This document shows positions 30,978 through 41,854 of a stretch of DNA of 64,000 nt, one piece after another. Position 1 is the first letter of the stretch, and each line of letters begins with the position of its first letter. The position numbers and the translations under genes were made by a program. This stretch comes from Tethya wilhelma (taxonomy: Eukaryota; Porifera; Demospongiae; Tethyida; Tethyidae). The stretch covers positions 3,904,849-3,968,848 of the forward strand of contig CAXIPT010000001.1 of NCBI GenBank assembly GCA_964030475.1, written 5' to 3'. The notes below the pieces were generated by a model. That model worked only from the letters and a program-made list of their open reading frames with translations, made no database searches and was not told the DNA's origin.

Positions 30978-31488
30978 TTAGTTAGGAAGGATTTCAAACT
31001 TGACTTTTCCAGTATTCTCCAAATTCTGGATGAGTTTGGTGTTTCCAAATGCAACAGATGGTGTGTACATACCACCACTGTAGAAGAGAACATAATAATT
31101 AGTCTTCATATGCATGCTCACTAATTTCACCCTCTCACCTTGGAGGAAGAGCATCCTTCTCTTCGATGAAGCACAATGCAGACTGGACCAGCATGGCAGA
31201 GGTGGCACCGTATCCCGGATCTGTAGAATATAATTTACATTGCACAAATGTTGTTATCAACCACTGCAAAGATCTCAATCCATACCAATTCCTCTGACTT
31301 TCACAGTTAGCTTAGAATCTGGGGGCTGGGTCCTAATAGGATAACAATAAGCTAAACTCCACACACACACACACACACACACAAAAAAACGCCAACAGCC
31401 ATTCTAACATACTTGTCAGCATCACTTGAGTGGCCACGTCCAACCATAGTGACTGAAAAGGTTGTCCTCTCAAGCTACACAAATTATA

Positions 31489-31532
<44 letters not shown>

Positions 31533-32628
31533 CTACCTAGCTTCTTGGTTCAAAACTACTTTTGTGCATACCTCTTCTCTTTTAGGACCAGTGCTTCTAG
31601 CTGTACCACCACTGAAGAAAGCAGGATACTGTTTGTTGGTTGGGTGTGTGCAGATGCATCACATAATCGAAATCCATGACATATTATATCATCAAATTGA
31701 CCTATAGAAAAAGATGGCATTGTGTACAAAATGCTATCTTTACCTTGATCAACAGTTTTAGTCCAAAATCAGTCATCACCATCAACAGTAGTACCATGAA
31801 TGCCATCCCAAGACAAATAGCTTGCCAGAATGAACCCAGGCCAAAGTAGGTGACAAATTTGAACTGTAAAGAGACACACATCGAATGCCTTGCTACAGAT
31901 GGAGTCTCAAATCATAATATTGCAAACCACTCCACTTACAGGACTAATGCCCTCCATATCTTGCCGGTAACGTTGACTATGGTACACCTAGGTCAAATTA
32001 AAAGCAACAACAACAACATAAGAGTGTATTTCTTTTCCAAAGACACACAATCAATAAAACATCTCACCACAGCCTCATCAGGACCTTTAGCAACAACACA
32101 CCACTTGTGAGCCACATCACTGTAGAACAAAGACCTGGATGTTGTGTGTGATAAAAACATAATTGTATCGAAAAAAGGTCACAAAGAGTAGCTGGAATGT
32201 TAGGATGAACATGGATATGTTCACCTCTTTGGTGGCTTGTGTGTTGGATATGTCAGTTGTGGCAGGTTTCGCTGTTTGCGAAGTTCTCTGAGCTTGTTGT
32301 GATTCCTGATGCTGCGAAGAAATGACTCCCATGTTCCAACGTTGAAGCTACCCTGTTGTGAGTGTGAGCAGGTAAATGAGTGCAGAGTAATAACAGCTTG
32401 TAGTTTAGCCTACACCCTAGCTAGGAGGAATACACCTTATCTATGCTTACTCCATCATGAATTGCCATGTAGCTCTCAACGTAGGACAACTCTCCATTGA
32501 ATGTTCTCTGCAGTAGCAGTGCACCCATGTCATTAGGGATGGAGTCAAAGCCACAAGAAAACACAATGTAAACTCCAGCCTCCCTGGCCTGGTCATCATA
32601 ACAAGCAGACATCCTTTCCATAAACTAG

Positions 32629-32668
<40 letters not shown>

Positions 32669-33346
32669 ACTAAAGGTAAATGCGAGACATCGTTAGTACA
32701 ACTTACATAAGTTTCACCAGTGATGTCCACATAGTTGCATTTCTTAGCAATGCATGCTTTAATAACAGGCTCTCCATACAGTTGATACTGAAGGAAGAAA
32801 ATTACATTATAAAAACACAACAATGGACTTGCCAAATGATTTGCATCAACTCACTGGTCCAACACAGTTGATGATGACAGTTGCTTTGGAGCACATAGCC
32901 TCAAGAGAGGACTGGTTGGATACATCTGCTACCAACACATCAATGTCTTCAATGCCTGATGCTGGGATTTGTAGAGCACGATAATTATCATTGTTCAGGG
33001 AAATTGACCTTTTCAGTGATGCAACATTAATAGTACACCATTGTGAGTCTTTAATAGGTCACACAGTACTAAAATTAAATTCATTCCATACATGGAAATG
33101 GGTATGGCATAATTAAATAGCTCACAATGAAAAATTATTTAAAATCAAGATCCATGATCAGATGCATATAAACTAAGGTATACCTCTGAGACATTCTCTG
33201 ACTTTGCTTTCCTTCCTCCCAGCTGCTGCCCATTTGAATGACCTCCTCCCTTCGCCTTGAAGACGTTTCAACTCTTCAGCTACAAACTGACCAGTGTACC
33301 CAGTAGATCCAAACACTATAATGTCATAGTCCCTTTGGTCAGCCAT
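30978..33346 (-). CDS. SCCPDH: Saccharopine dehydrogenase-like oxidoreductase, copy C
   Basis: Third complete tandem copy and the one nearest NCAPH. The start is the ATG at 33346 (MADQRDYDIIVFGSTGYTGQ). Exon 1 ends RECLRG near 33182; then DVLVADVSNQSSLEAMCSKA, YQLYGEPVIKACIAKKCNYV, FMERMSACYDDQAREAGVYI with SCGFDSIPNDMGALLLQRTF, later exons with a KLRELRKQRNLPQLTYPTHK-like block (near 32225-32330), a hydrophobic helix exon (about 31740-31860), and the last exon GNTKLIQNLENTGKVKFEIL with stop at 30978-30980. The Arg at MSACYDD and Ile in FEILPN distinguish it from A and B. Its introns contain (AC)n, (AG)n and (TG)n runs. Divergent from NCAPH with 226 bases between start codons. Confidence 0.88.
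31494..31530. repeat. (AG)n microsatellite
   Basis: About 37 bases of AG in an intron of SCCPDH copy C. Confidence 0.9.
32632..32667. repeat. (TG)n microsatellite next to a splice acceptor
   Basis: On the minus strand (AC)n followed closely by ATCTAG and the exon beginning with FMERMSACYDD. Confidence 0.9.
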
Positions 33347-33572
33347 GATTGGATGCAGTAGACTCTAATCCGATGGTATTGAGCTCTCGAGCCAAGAAAT
33401 TATACAGCAGCAGATACCGGTATGGCGCTTGAGGCTTGAGAGCTGGAAATTATTATTCGGTAATGGTCATCACTTGAAAAAAGCACACGCACGTGATCTT
33501 GCAAAAAAAAGGCGGGAATATTTTAATTTTAACCCTTCAGTTCGTTTTACAAGTCTTACAAACAACTGGAAA
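33347..33572. promoter_or_regulatory. Divergent SCCPDH-C/NCAPH promoter with E2F-like site
   Basis: 226 bases between start codons. An E2F-type 'ggcgggaa' lies at 33511-33518, about 55 bases upstream of the NCAPH ATG, and an E-box 'cacgtg' at 33490-33495. Condensin genes are classical cell-cycle/E2F targets in animals, which makes the E2F match meaningful; the link here is inference. Confidence 0.6.
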
Positions 33573-36500
33573 ATGCCTGTTCCAAGCTCTTCTGAAGGTC
33601 TCAATAAAACTCCAGCCGTCACTTTTCGTCCATCTACTCGTAAAAGAGTTCTCAATGGAGTTGTTTCAGGTGCCACTAACTCGCCCAGCGTTTTCCCTCG
33701 GACTCCTGGTGCCAAGACAACAGGTGTTAGCTCTGTTGCTATCAATGATGATGAAGCTGAACGTAGACAGAGACGTTTGCAGAACAACATGAATGCCATG
33801 TTGAGTCCTGGTTGTCATACACCCAAGAATGTCCCCAAGACTCCTGCGAGTCGGTCAGTACAGTGCAAAATAATTTATGTATGGTCATAAATTGAAAATT
33901 AATGTTAAAATAATCCTTATTGTTGTAGAGTAAATGCTGCTGAATCAAGCACCAGCTCGTTAAGTAACACACAGATTGCTGAGCACTATGCTAACTGCAT
34001 CAAACTCTCCTCACAGAATGTAAGGATGGTGATTCACACCTTCAATCTAAGTCACGGTGCAATGAGTTGACAATTGTTTTCTTCACAGAAAATCAGTTCT
34101 AAGAATGCTTTTGGTCTGCATCTCATTGATCACATGTTGCAACTGCTAAAGGTTCGAGGCGAAATGAAGAACTTTCAGGTAAAAAGTAATACCAGCATCT
34201 TTAAAATAATAACTGAATTCAATCCCGGTGCTCTCATAGGTGGCTAGTTCAACTCTGGATGCCGGCGCTAAGATTTATGCTGGACGTGTTGATTCCATCT
34301 ACAATGATATTTTCAAAATCCTGACAGGCATGGGGACAAAGGAACCTGCACCCCAAGGTAATGTGCGTGTGACAGCCACACTCACTGGTACACTACTCCT
34401 GTCTGTTGTGAACAGGTGGGGAAGAAGGAGAGGATGCTGCCACTGGTGAGGATGGAAGTGATGGTTCTCAACCTCGCAAGAAGAATAAAACTGTAAGTAC
34501 ATTTTCCTTTGGAGGACTGTCAGTCAATCAATACGTAATGACCACGATTACTGGGGGTCTTCCTAGTATTATCCAAAATATATAGCTTATACTCTACAAG
34601 GCCTTGGACATTTAGGATTCATTGACTAATGTACATTGCTGTCTGTTACAATAGTATACCATCGTGTTGTCTCTTCTACATAGTCCTCTCTCTCTACTGC
34701 GGTGGTGGTGGAGAAGAATCCCAAGGTACTGGACATGAACACCAACAGCTTAGAGTTTGCTGTTGACCCTCTCTTCATGAAAACCTCTGCTGCCTTTGAT
34801 GAGGGAGGAGTGAGTGGACTCCTTTTCAGCCAGTTATCTGTGAGGTATGTCATTTGACTCTCTGTTCCATAGGCTAGTTGTCTCTCTGTCTTTGCTTGCA
34901 GTGTTACCACAGTTTATAGTCTGCTTTCTTAGTCTATGTGAGGTCACAACTTTATGATACAGATTTAGCCCATCATGTTCACTGATTCTCTAAAATACCT
35001 ACTCTCTCACCCTCTTGGGAGTTATGCACCATGTACAGTGGAGGTAGTAGGTTGTCCTGACTGTGTCTATTGTACCATGCAGAGATGATAGTTGCTCCAT
35101 GATGTTTGATACTGATGTGGCCGCTGATACAACAAATGAGGTTGGTGAAGGTATTGAGATAGAGCTGGATGAAATAGCAGGTATGTGCATTACTACCTTC
35201 ACAATCACAGTAGTGTAATTGTAGTTCTAGTTGCAATCCTATGTGTAAGGAGTGTAGATATTGTTATGACCTGATCATGGACACGTCTCTCTACAGAACT
35301 CCTTGCTCCTGATGCTATGAAGGACCTCGAGATTTGTCCTTCATTCTCTTCATTTCTGACTGAAAGTGAAGACACACCGGTAATGTTATATTCAGATCAG
35401 TGTTGGTGCTATCATTCACAACATTGACATTAATTTTTTGTTCTGTAGTTTTCTCTTTCAAGAATTGCCAACAACATTAACACAGAGGATAGAGGGAGTT
35501 TATCCAGTGGGCTTCCAGGAGTCACAGGTATGTACCACATGACATCTACATGACAAATATGAGCCATTCACCCTCTAGACTGCTACTCTGTGCACACACA
35601 GATGTTGACTACAGTATGTTGCAGTGTCCTCCGCCAATTCCTGATTCAACACTAGTACAGCAAGACTTCAACGAGGACTGTTATGATGATGGTGATGATG
35701 GAATGGTACAGTGCAATACTACTTTTGCTTAGCATGTAATCTAAATTCTGTGCAAATCTTTTCTCTATTCCTGATGTCGTAGGGTTCCTTACAAATATGC
35801 ACTAAATTGAAAGATTTTCATTAATTAGTGGAGAAAAAGAGTGTGGTGGGTAACACTCTTATATTCCTTCAAACATGGGGGGAAAGAATGTGGGCACAAG
35901 TTTTATTGAGTTATAACTCCATTTTCGAGTTATAACTGCAATTTGAGTTATAACTTCACATTTGAGTCATAATTTCATGTTTCACATTTGAGTTGTAACT
36001 GTTCATCTCATAGGATGGAGGAATGGACTTGGATCACTTGGATGGCACTGTACTTGGTGTGTGTAATGACAATCAGATGGCACAGTACATCCCATCTGCT
36101 GACAAAAACCCTCAACACAAGTGAGCCACTGTCTAATGTGCTTCACAGTCGTTTTAGAGTTGTCAGTCTTGTTTGTTGGTAGTGCTCCAACTGATGCCCC
36201 CAGGGACAAGGAGAACATGGACCTTTTCCTAATGGATGCCATTGAAGCCTCTGAGTATTCCTATTTCAAGCCTGCTGTTGTAGCATCGTGGGCAGGGCCT
36301 CAACATTGGAAAATAGGAGCAAGGAATGTTGACAGAAAAGGTAGGTAAACAAACATGGTGTGATGTTGGTTGTTGCACCCACGGCATTTATATTTCTATT
36401 TATCGTTGCTTGTTGACTATCGCTATAGTCATCAGAGACTCTCTTATCTCCTTGCAGAGGTTAAGTTAGGGCCAAAACCCAAAAAGCGAGCTGTTTCTCA

Positions 36501-37769
36501 ATTTAGAATCAACTTCACTCAAGAACTAGCCCATGATTCACTTTCTAAGGGAAAAGTAATAAAATACACCTCTCCATTAAAATTTTAAGACAATGTCAAT
36601 CATCATATTCTTTCCATCCCTCCTGCCCACAGGCAGCTACACAACTGAGTAGAACTGCTCTGTTGAAAATGAAAACTGAGCAAACAACTCTTCCTCGAGA
36701 TTCTCATGCTGACCTGACTACACTACACAAACTCTTCTGCAGACCAAAATGGAGGGTATGTGTAAAGATAAAAAATATATATATATGAAGGTTGTAGTGG
36801 GATGAGTTTCCATATGTGTGTATGTGTATATAATGACAGGTTTCAAGGCAGCGAAAACAGACCCAGTCAGTGGATGATGGACCAGTTGGTGTGTTCTATC
36901 AACATACATTTTAATACCTATGCAATGTGATAGTTTTATTTCACTCTCACGTCACTAGGTGTGTGGTATGACTACAACAATCCCAATGACAATGTGAACT
37001 ACTGTCCAATGCCAGACCAGGTATATGCAATGAAATGTACAATCTATGACAGTTAGCTACTTTTATTTTCACTTATACCACAATTATAGGATATGGATGA
37101 TTATGATGATAATGATGGATTTGATGGTGTTGGAGGGGTAGGTGATGATTTTGATCAAAACGACACAGTTTTCGATTATGATAAATCTGGTAGTGCTGCA
37201 CCGTTGAGAGAGGGTGACAGTCAGCTCCTAGTGGGAGAGAGACTGGTAGCTCAACCCAGGAAGGTATGTAGGCATCCACCCTCTATTGTACACTTGTCTC
37301 ACAACAGGCACCAACATCAATTGCTTCATAGGTGCAGCAGATTCAGATTGACTATGCTCGGAATGCTAAAAAGATTGATGTGAAGAAACTCAAACAGAGA
37401 ATTTGGGAGATTATTAACACTGATGACGATGTGAGTGGGAATTATGTGATGTTGTGAGTTATTTTTATGTCATCATGAGTAGTTCTTCTCTTGCACTGTA
37501 GACTGATGGTGCTAATCCGATGTGTCAGCCTGAAGCAAGTACAACTGAATTCTCTACACTGTATTCAGCACTCCCCTCCAAGCTTCCTGAAAGCATGGCT
37601 AAAAATGTCTCTGTATCAATCTGCTTCGTATGTTTACTTCATCTTGCAAATGAAAAGGTAATGGTTAATCTGTTTCCTAGTAAGGTTGTTATCCATTCAT
37701 TTATGTTGACAGAGTCTGGCTATTACTGGAGAAAGGGACCTTTCTGACTTGCATATTTTTACATCATAA
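33573..37769 (+). CDS. NCAPH: Condensin complex subunit 2 (kleisin CAP-H/Barren)
   Basis: Kleisin subunit of condensin I, bridging the SMC2/SMC4 heads during mitotic chromosome compaction. The start is the ATG at 33573 (MPVPSSSEGLNKTPAVTFRP); an upstream in-frame extension to 33429 overlaps the promoter and is rejected. N-terminal kleisin block: QIAEHYANCIKLSSQNKISS, AFGLHLIDHMLQLL and STLDAGAKIYAGRVDSIYND, which bind SMC2. Then FAVDPLFMKTSAAFDEGG, an acidic middle with EASEYSYFKPAVVASWAGPQ and HWK, FRINFTQELAHDSLSKG, LHKLFCRPKWRV, then VGVWYDYNNPNDNVNYCPMP. C-terminal kleisin block: YARNAKKIDVKKLKQRIWEI and FVCLLHLANEKSLAITGERD with DLSDLHIFTS and TAA at 37767-37769. About eighteen exons. 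Length and motif order fit the family throughout. Confidence 0.95.
35895..36003. repeat. Degenerate 'gagttataact' minisatellite in an NCAPH intron
   Basis: About six imperfect copies of a 'gagttataact' motif spaced 17-25 bases apart, with variants 'gagtcataat' and 'gagttgtaact'. A related array occurs at about 41390-41500 beside a copied NCAPH fragment. Confidence 0.75.
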
Positions 37770-38193
37770 TGGTTTATTTTTAAAACTTCTTCAAGACAAA
37801 ATTATTTTACTAAGCTTATTATTGCTCTTATAAACTTTGCAAATCTATATACATTGCTAAGAAGTAGGAGGTATAAACTCGGGGGGTGGGCCGCGCCGCA
37901 TCACATGATTTTCCGGACGCGCGCTCGAGAGGCCCGATCGGCCGAGGGAGTGGCCTGGGTACGAGGCTAGGCCGGCTACCTATTCTCGTTCTCGGTTGAA
38001 GTCATAGCTGCAGGCTATCTATTATGTGTTCTTTATTTCTCAATTTTATTCTCATACTCTTAATATACTGTAACTATTGTGCCTATCGTGGCATGTATTT
38101 CACATAGAATAATTAATAATAGTGGCGCCGTGCGCGCATATGATCAGATCACATCAGAGGGCGTGTTCCGCTTATAATACCCAGCAAGCAGAG
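37770..38193. other. Intergenic spacer with a GC-rich patch
   Basis: Between NCAPH and the MRH gene. A GC-rich patch of about 90 bases (37878-37975), 'ggggtgggccgcgccgcatc' onward, ends with 'cctgggtacgaggctag', resembling one arm of the foldback family at 29761. No gene seen. Confidence 0.5.
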
Positions 38194-39382
38194 ATGTATT
38201 CTACGGCTAGAGTAAGAGTTGTACTAAGCTTACTTTTATTGCTGTTTCTTGGCTGCTCCACTAATCCAACTGGAAGACCATGTCCGACTTTACCATGGCC
38301 AGGACCGAGTTGCGCATGTGACCTTCCAAGCGGTGTGGGAAGGATTGATCTCTCTCCCCTAAGTTCAAATTCTGGATCTCCAAAGTAGGAATCTATAATG
38401 TTTACTTGTTTGCTTCGATATGAATGTGTGCACCTAATAGATTCACGGACATCGGCCCGGATCCTAATGGCTACGTGTACGACTACAACCCTTGTTCAAC
38501 CTTCAACTCTGTAAATGGAGGATGTGCAGATGCTTTTGTAAGTTCACGGTATCCAATTTATTATTGTTTTACCTACTCTCTATGGTTTTACTGGAGGCAT
38601 CACACAATTTTATTTCAGATTTGTCAAACATCCAACTCAGATCCTTCCAGGTCCTATCAGCTAGCAGATGCAGGGAGAGAGCAGATATGGATTGACACAG
38701 ATGGTACTCCTTACATCTACTACACTGCATACAATGAAAACTCTGGCTCTACGAAGTGAGCATGGGTGCTTATATTAAGTATCTTAGTTATGATATCTGA
38801 ATATCATTAATTCTATTTCAGGGAGAGTTATGTTCATCTAGTGTGTGATCACTCCCTTGAAGATGGCAAAGAACAGATCACCACAGATGGAGATACTGAT
38901 GTCATCCTTAATTATGTACAATATCATGCAGGACATAATAATATATATCCCCACAATGATATGATGCGATAATGCTTCACCCATAACCTCAGTGACTATG
39001 CATTGTACACAATAATCATCTTTTTTTCTAAATCTTATAGGTATTTTATTTAAGTTCTTGTCATGTCTGTCCTGGTGGGTGTCCTGCCACCACCACAAAC
39101 CCTGGGGCAAGTGGACCAAAAAAAGGAGACATGTCTATTTCTATTGTCATTGGCACTGTCTTTATCATAGGGTAAGTGCATGTGCAAGTCCTCAAGGATT
39201 GATAGCTAGACTGGCGCATAAATATTATAAAACATTACTATAATTTATATGTCATGTACAGTATTATTACAAGTGGATTGGTGACATGCTTTATTGTTGG
39301 GGCAGTTGTTTATGTGAAGGTGAAATTCCATTCATCTATCAGACAGGGATACACTCAAGCACCACAAGACATACCTAATTAA
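38194..39382 (+). CDS. Type I membrane protein with mannose-6-phosphate-receptor-homology (MRH) domain
   Basis: A small P-type-lectin-like receptor. The start at 38194 gives a signal peptide, MYSTARVRVVLSLLLLLFLG with CSTN; an upstream in-frame ATG at 38122 would bury it. Exons, frames checked: signal plus DLPSGVGRIDLSPL; RFTDIGPDPNGYVYDYNPCS with NGGCADAF; ICQTSNSDPSRSYQLADAGR with TPYIYYTAYNENS; ESYVHLVCDHSLEDGKEQIT; VFYLSSCHVCPGGC and a Thr/Gly linker; then a transmembrane helix split over two exons (SISIVIGTVFIIG and IITSGLVTCFIVGAVVYV). A short cytosolic tail KFHSSIRQGYTQAPQDIPN follows, with a GYTQA tyrosine motif that could act in sorting. Cysteine spacing and the final HVCP fit MRH domains. 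Of the sugar-binding residues, the Gln (ICQ) and a Tyr are visible, but the expected Arg looks like Lys and the Glu is not clear, so mannose-phosphate binding is uncertain. Confidence 0.72.
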
Positions 39383-40369
39383 GCACCAAGTCTTATTTCA
39401 GTGTTTTATGTTACAATAATATTATTATACTGTACATCATAATAATTATATTTTGTGTTGAAAAGCTACCATTATTGTAGTACGAGCTTAAGTTGATATT
39501 ATGTGCTATTTAGCTATTATGTGGTAAATAGAACCATGCAGTCTTGCTATGTACAGGTAGGTTACTGGTATATGTAGCATCATACAATAATAATTATAAT
39601 AATTACTCAACAATAATAAAAAATCATTTATCACAAGTTCACATGATAAAAGTAAACAGTGGTACAGCTAGTGTATAAACTAGGGATGGTACACAACTAT
39701 AGGCCCAGATAAATTCTGCTGGCATTTTTTTTGAGCAAAATGATAGCAATGAGCATTTTTCTGGAAAAAAAGGCATAATCTAGCATCTCATGATCATACA
39801 CTCAGATAAAAGATCATTATTCTAGCATCTGTATTGGGTGGCAGTGTGTTTATTTGAGCAATTTGTCTACTAGTAGGCTGGAGGACAATGTTGAACTGTC
39901 TATAAATGCTTCAGTACAAGAATCATTTTGTCTATTTTGCCTATACTATTGACGTTTAATAATTTCCTTTTCATCAAGAAACTCATTATTCACAGACTGA
40001 AGTGCATTTTAATTGAAGCAAAATAGATAGAGTTTGAGAAACAGAGAAAAATAGGTGTTCTTTCAGGCAGATAAGAAAAGAAAAATAGGGAGGAAAAACA
40101 ATTCATCTGGGCATATATACACAACACTGTACATCAATCACAATTATTATGTCAGCACAATAAAAACACCAAGAAAAATTTAAATTATGAACAATATTAA
40201 ATACAAGAGTGCAATATTAAAATGCTATGATGCATATATACAACAATACTTTTATATACAATACACAAAAATGTAGCAGTTTTAATTATTCAACTTTAGG
40301 AAACAAATTTATCAATAGCAGTTTGACACACATACGTACACACATTCACTCCTAATCATGTTGTACAAG
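39383..40369. other. Long AT-rich intergenic stretch
   Basis: About 1 kb with many 'aataatta' and A-rich runs and no convincing open frame on either strand. It contains the 3' flank of the MRH gene. No repeat family or RNA gene recognised. Confidence 0.5.
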
Positions 40370-41350
40370 AGCCTTGAACTTGGTAACAATCATTCGAATG
40401 TGAACACCCTTCTGATCTCCACACCAAGCTCCCTCATCACATCATCGTTAGCCTTCAGATTCGCAGCTCACCGGCAATATTGTTCTGTTCAAAACTCGCA
40501 GCAAATTGCTTCAGTGGTCATTCAAAAACTTGTACCACAGACTCCACAGGGTAGCGATCGGCAAAGACATCGGCATCTCCAGTCCTATCCATCGCCTCAA
40601 GATCTCCACCTTCTTCCAAAGGTTGGTGACCCGCTCCCAGGAGATTTTGAGGTCATCATCACTGAACTGGATCAGCAATCATCTCATTGGTGTCATATAA
40701 TCTTCAATGGCAGATCCAGGTGGATGCTCTGGAGGAAGCTCACGTATGGCAATACCTACCATTCACATTATGAGCCAACTTCTTGAACTCTTCAGTCAGT
40801 GAGTCTCAGTTGGAGTGTCTGTAAAATAGTAAAAAAATATAAATTTCAAAGACTTAAAGTAAATCATTATGTATCTGAGTTGAGGAGGCGAAGATGGAAG
40901 TGAGGGTTTATCACAACCGGCACAGGGCTCATCAGTCATCAATGATCTCCAACAGGTTTGTCTGAGCTGTAGTGGATGAGCTCATTGAGAATCTTGGAGG
41001 ACTGTTCACCATCAGACTGAGCCAAGCAGAGGTGAGGACTATATTGGGCACTGCTGACTAGCCACAGTGCCTGAATTGTCAGTGTAGAAGCCTTCCCACA
41101 ACTTGTCCTCTCCATTTGTCATCAGATGGCTCTGGTGATATGACATCAGTCTGGGACACCTTGACTTGTACCAGTCATTGATGAGTCTTCAGACTGAAAA
41201 AAAAGAACAAAAACAGACCAACATCCACAGACAATAAAATGGGCTCACTTACTTTCTTGGTACCAATCTCACAGTGACATAGTTCTCAAGGAGGACTCCA
41301 TCAGGAATCATGGACACAAGTTCATATCCTCTTTGTTGCACACCTGGAGA
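40370..41350 (-). pseudogene. Frameshifted coding remnant, unidentified
   Basis: Minus-strand sequence reads like protein but only in pieces in different frames. From high to low coordinate: RFITKYLKDLQVCNK then, shifted, GYELVSMIPDGVLLENYVTV ending in a GT donor near 41255; RLINDWYKSRCPRLMSYHQS with KLWEGFYTDNSGTVA; SAQYSPHLCLAQSDGEQSSK; VGIAIRELPPEHPPGSAIED; DLKISWERVTNLWKKVEILR; DVFADRYPVESVVQVFE and QFAASFEQNNIAGELR. Stops and frame changes separate them. I do not recognise the family. It could be the degenerate or poorly sequenced continuation of the giant gene to the right, or an independent pseudogene. Confidence 0.5.
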
Positions 41351-41379
41351 TCCTTGAGGTACTTGGTAATGAAACGTTG

Positions 41380-41789
41380 AAAGAATATTCGAGTTATGCT
41401 GACTTGAGCTATAAACTTCACACTTGAGTTATACAGCTTCACATGCAAGTTATAACTCTCAGATATGAACAGTTATAACTCAAATATGTCATGGTGAACA
41501 TTTATACACTGTAACTCTGTTGTTCCCCATCTTAACAATTGAGTTACAGTGTATAAAAGGTATGTGTACTGTTGGTCCATTCAATTTTCTAGTACCAACA
41601 CAGAGTATGTGTGCATGCTTGTTTTAATTTCCAGAGTCAGAAAACACTGTATAAAAAATGTGGAACTCCCACTACTTCTATACTCGGTGTTGGTACTAGG
41701 AAATTGAATGGACCAACAGTACACATACCTTCAAGCCTGCTGTTGTAACATGATAGGCAGAGCCTCAGCATTGGAAAATAGGAGCCAGG
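41380..41789 (+). pseudogene. Decayed fragment copied from NCAPH
   Basis: 41732-41789 matches NCAPH exon sequence at 36266-36322 ('ttcaagcctgctgttgta' and 'cattggaaaataggagc' shared) but has in-frame stops (tga, tag). The preceding 41390-41500 has the same 'gagttataact' repeats as the NCAPH intron just upstream of that exon. A MITE (41558-41731) lies between the two parts, and the copy stops at the N at 41790. Confidence 0.7.
41558..41731. mobile_element. MITE with ~44-bp terminal inverted repeats
   Basis: The left end 'aaggtatgtgtactgttggt' continues to 'ctagtaccaacac'; the right end is its reverse complement with one or two mismatches, ending 'acagtacacatacctt'. The non-coding centre is about 85 bases. 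It lies within the NCAPH-derived fragment. Confidence 0.85.
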
Positions 41790-41854
41790 NAAATGATCAG
41801 ATCAAACACCCTAACTAATGAGCCAACCTATAACTGCAACTTTCTTTACAATAC

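Noticed and set aside
33429..33572. In-frame upstream extension of NCAPH
   Set aside because: It runs through the E2F-like site and E-box and has no kleisin similarity; MPVPSSSE at 33573 is a better start.
35550..35732. Separate small gene with an aspartate-rich end
   Set aside because: It is an NCAPH exon (DVDYSMLQCPPPIPDSTLVQ) read with preceding intron.
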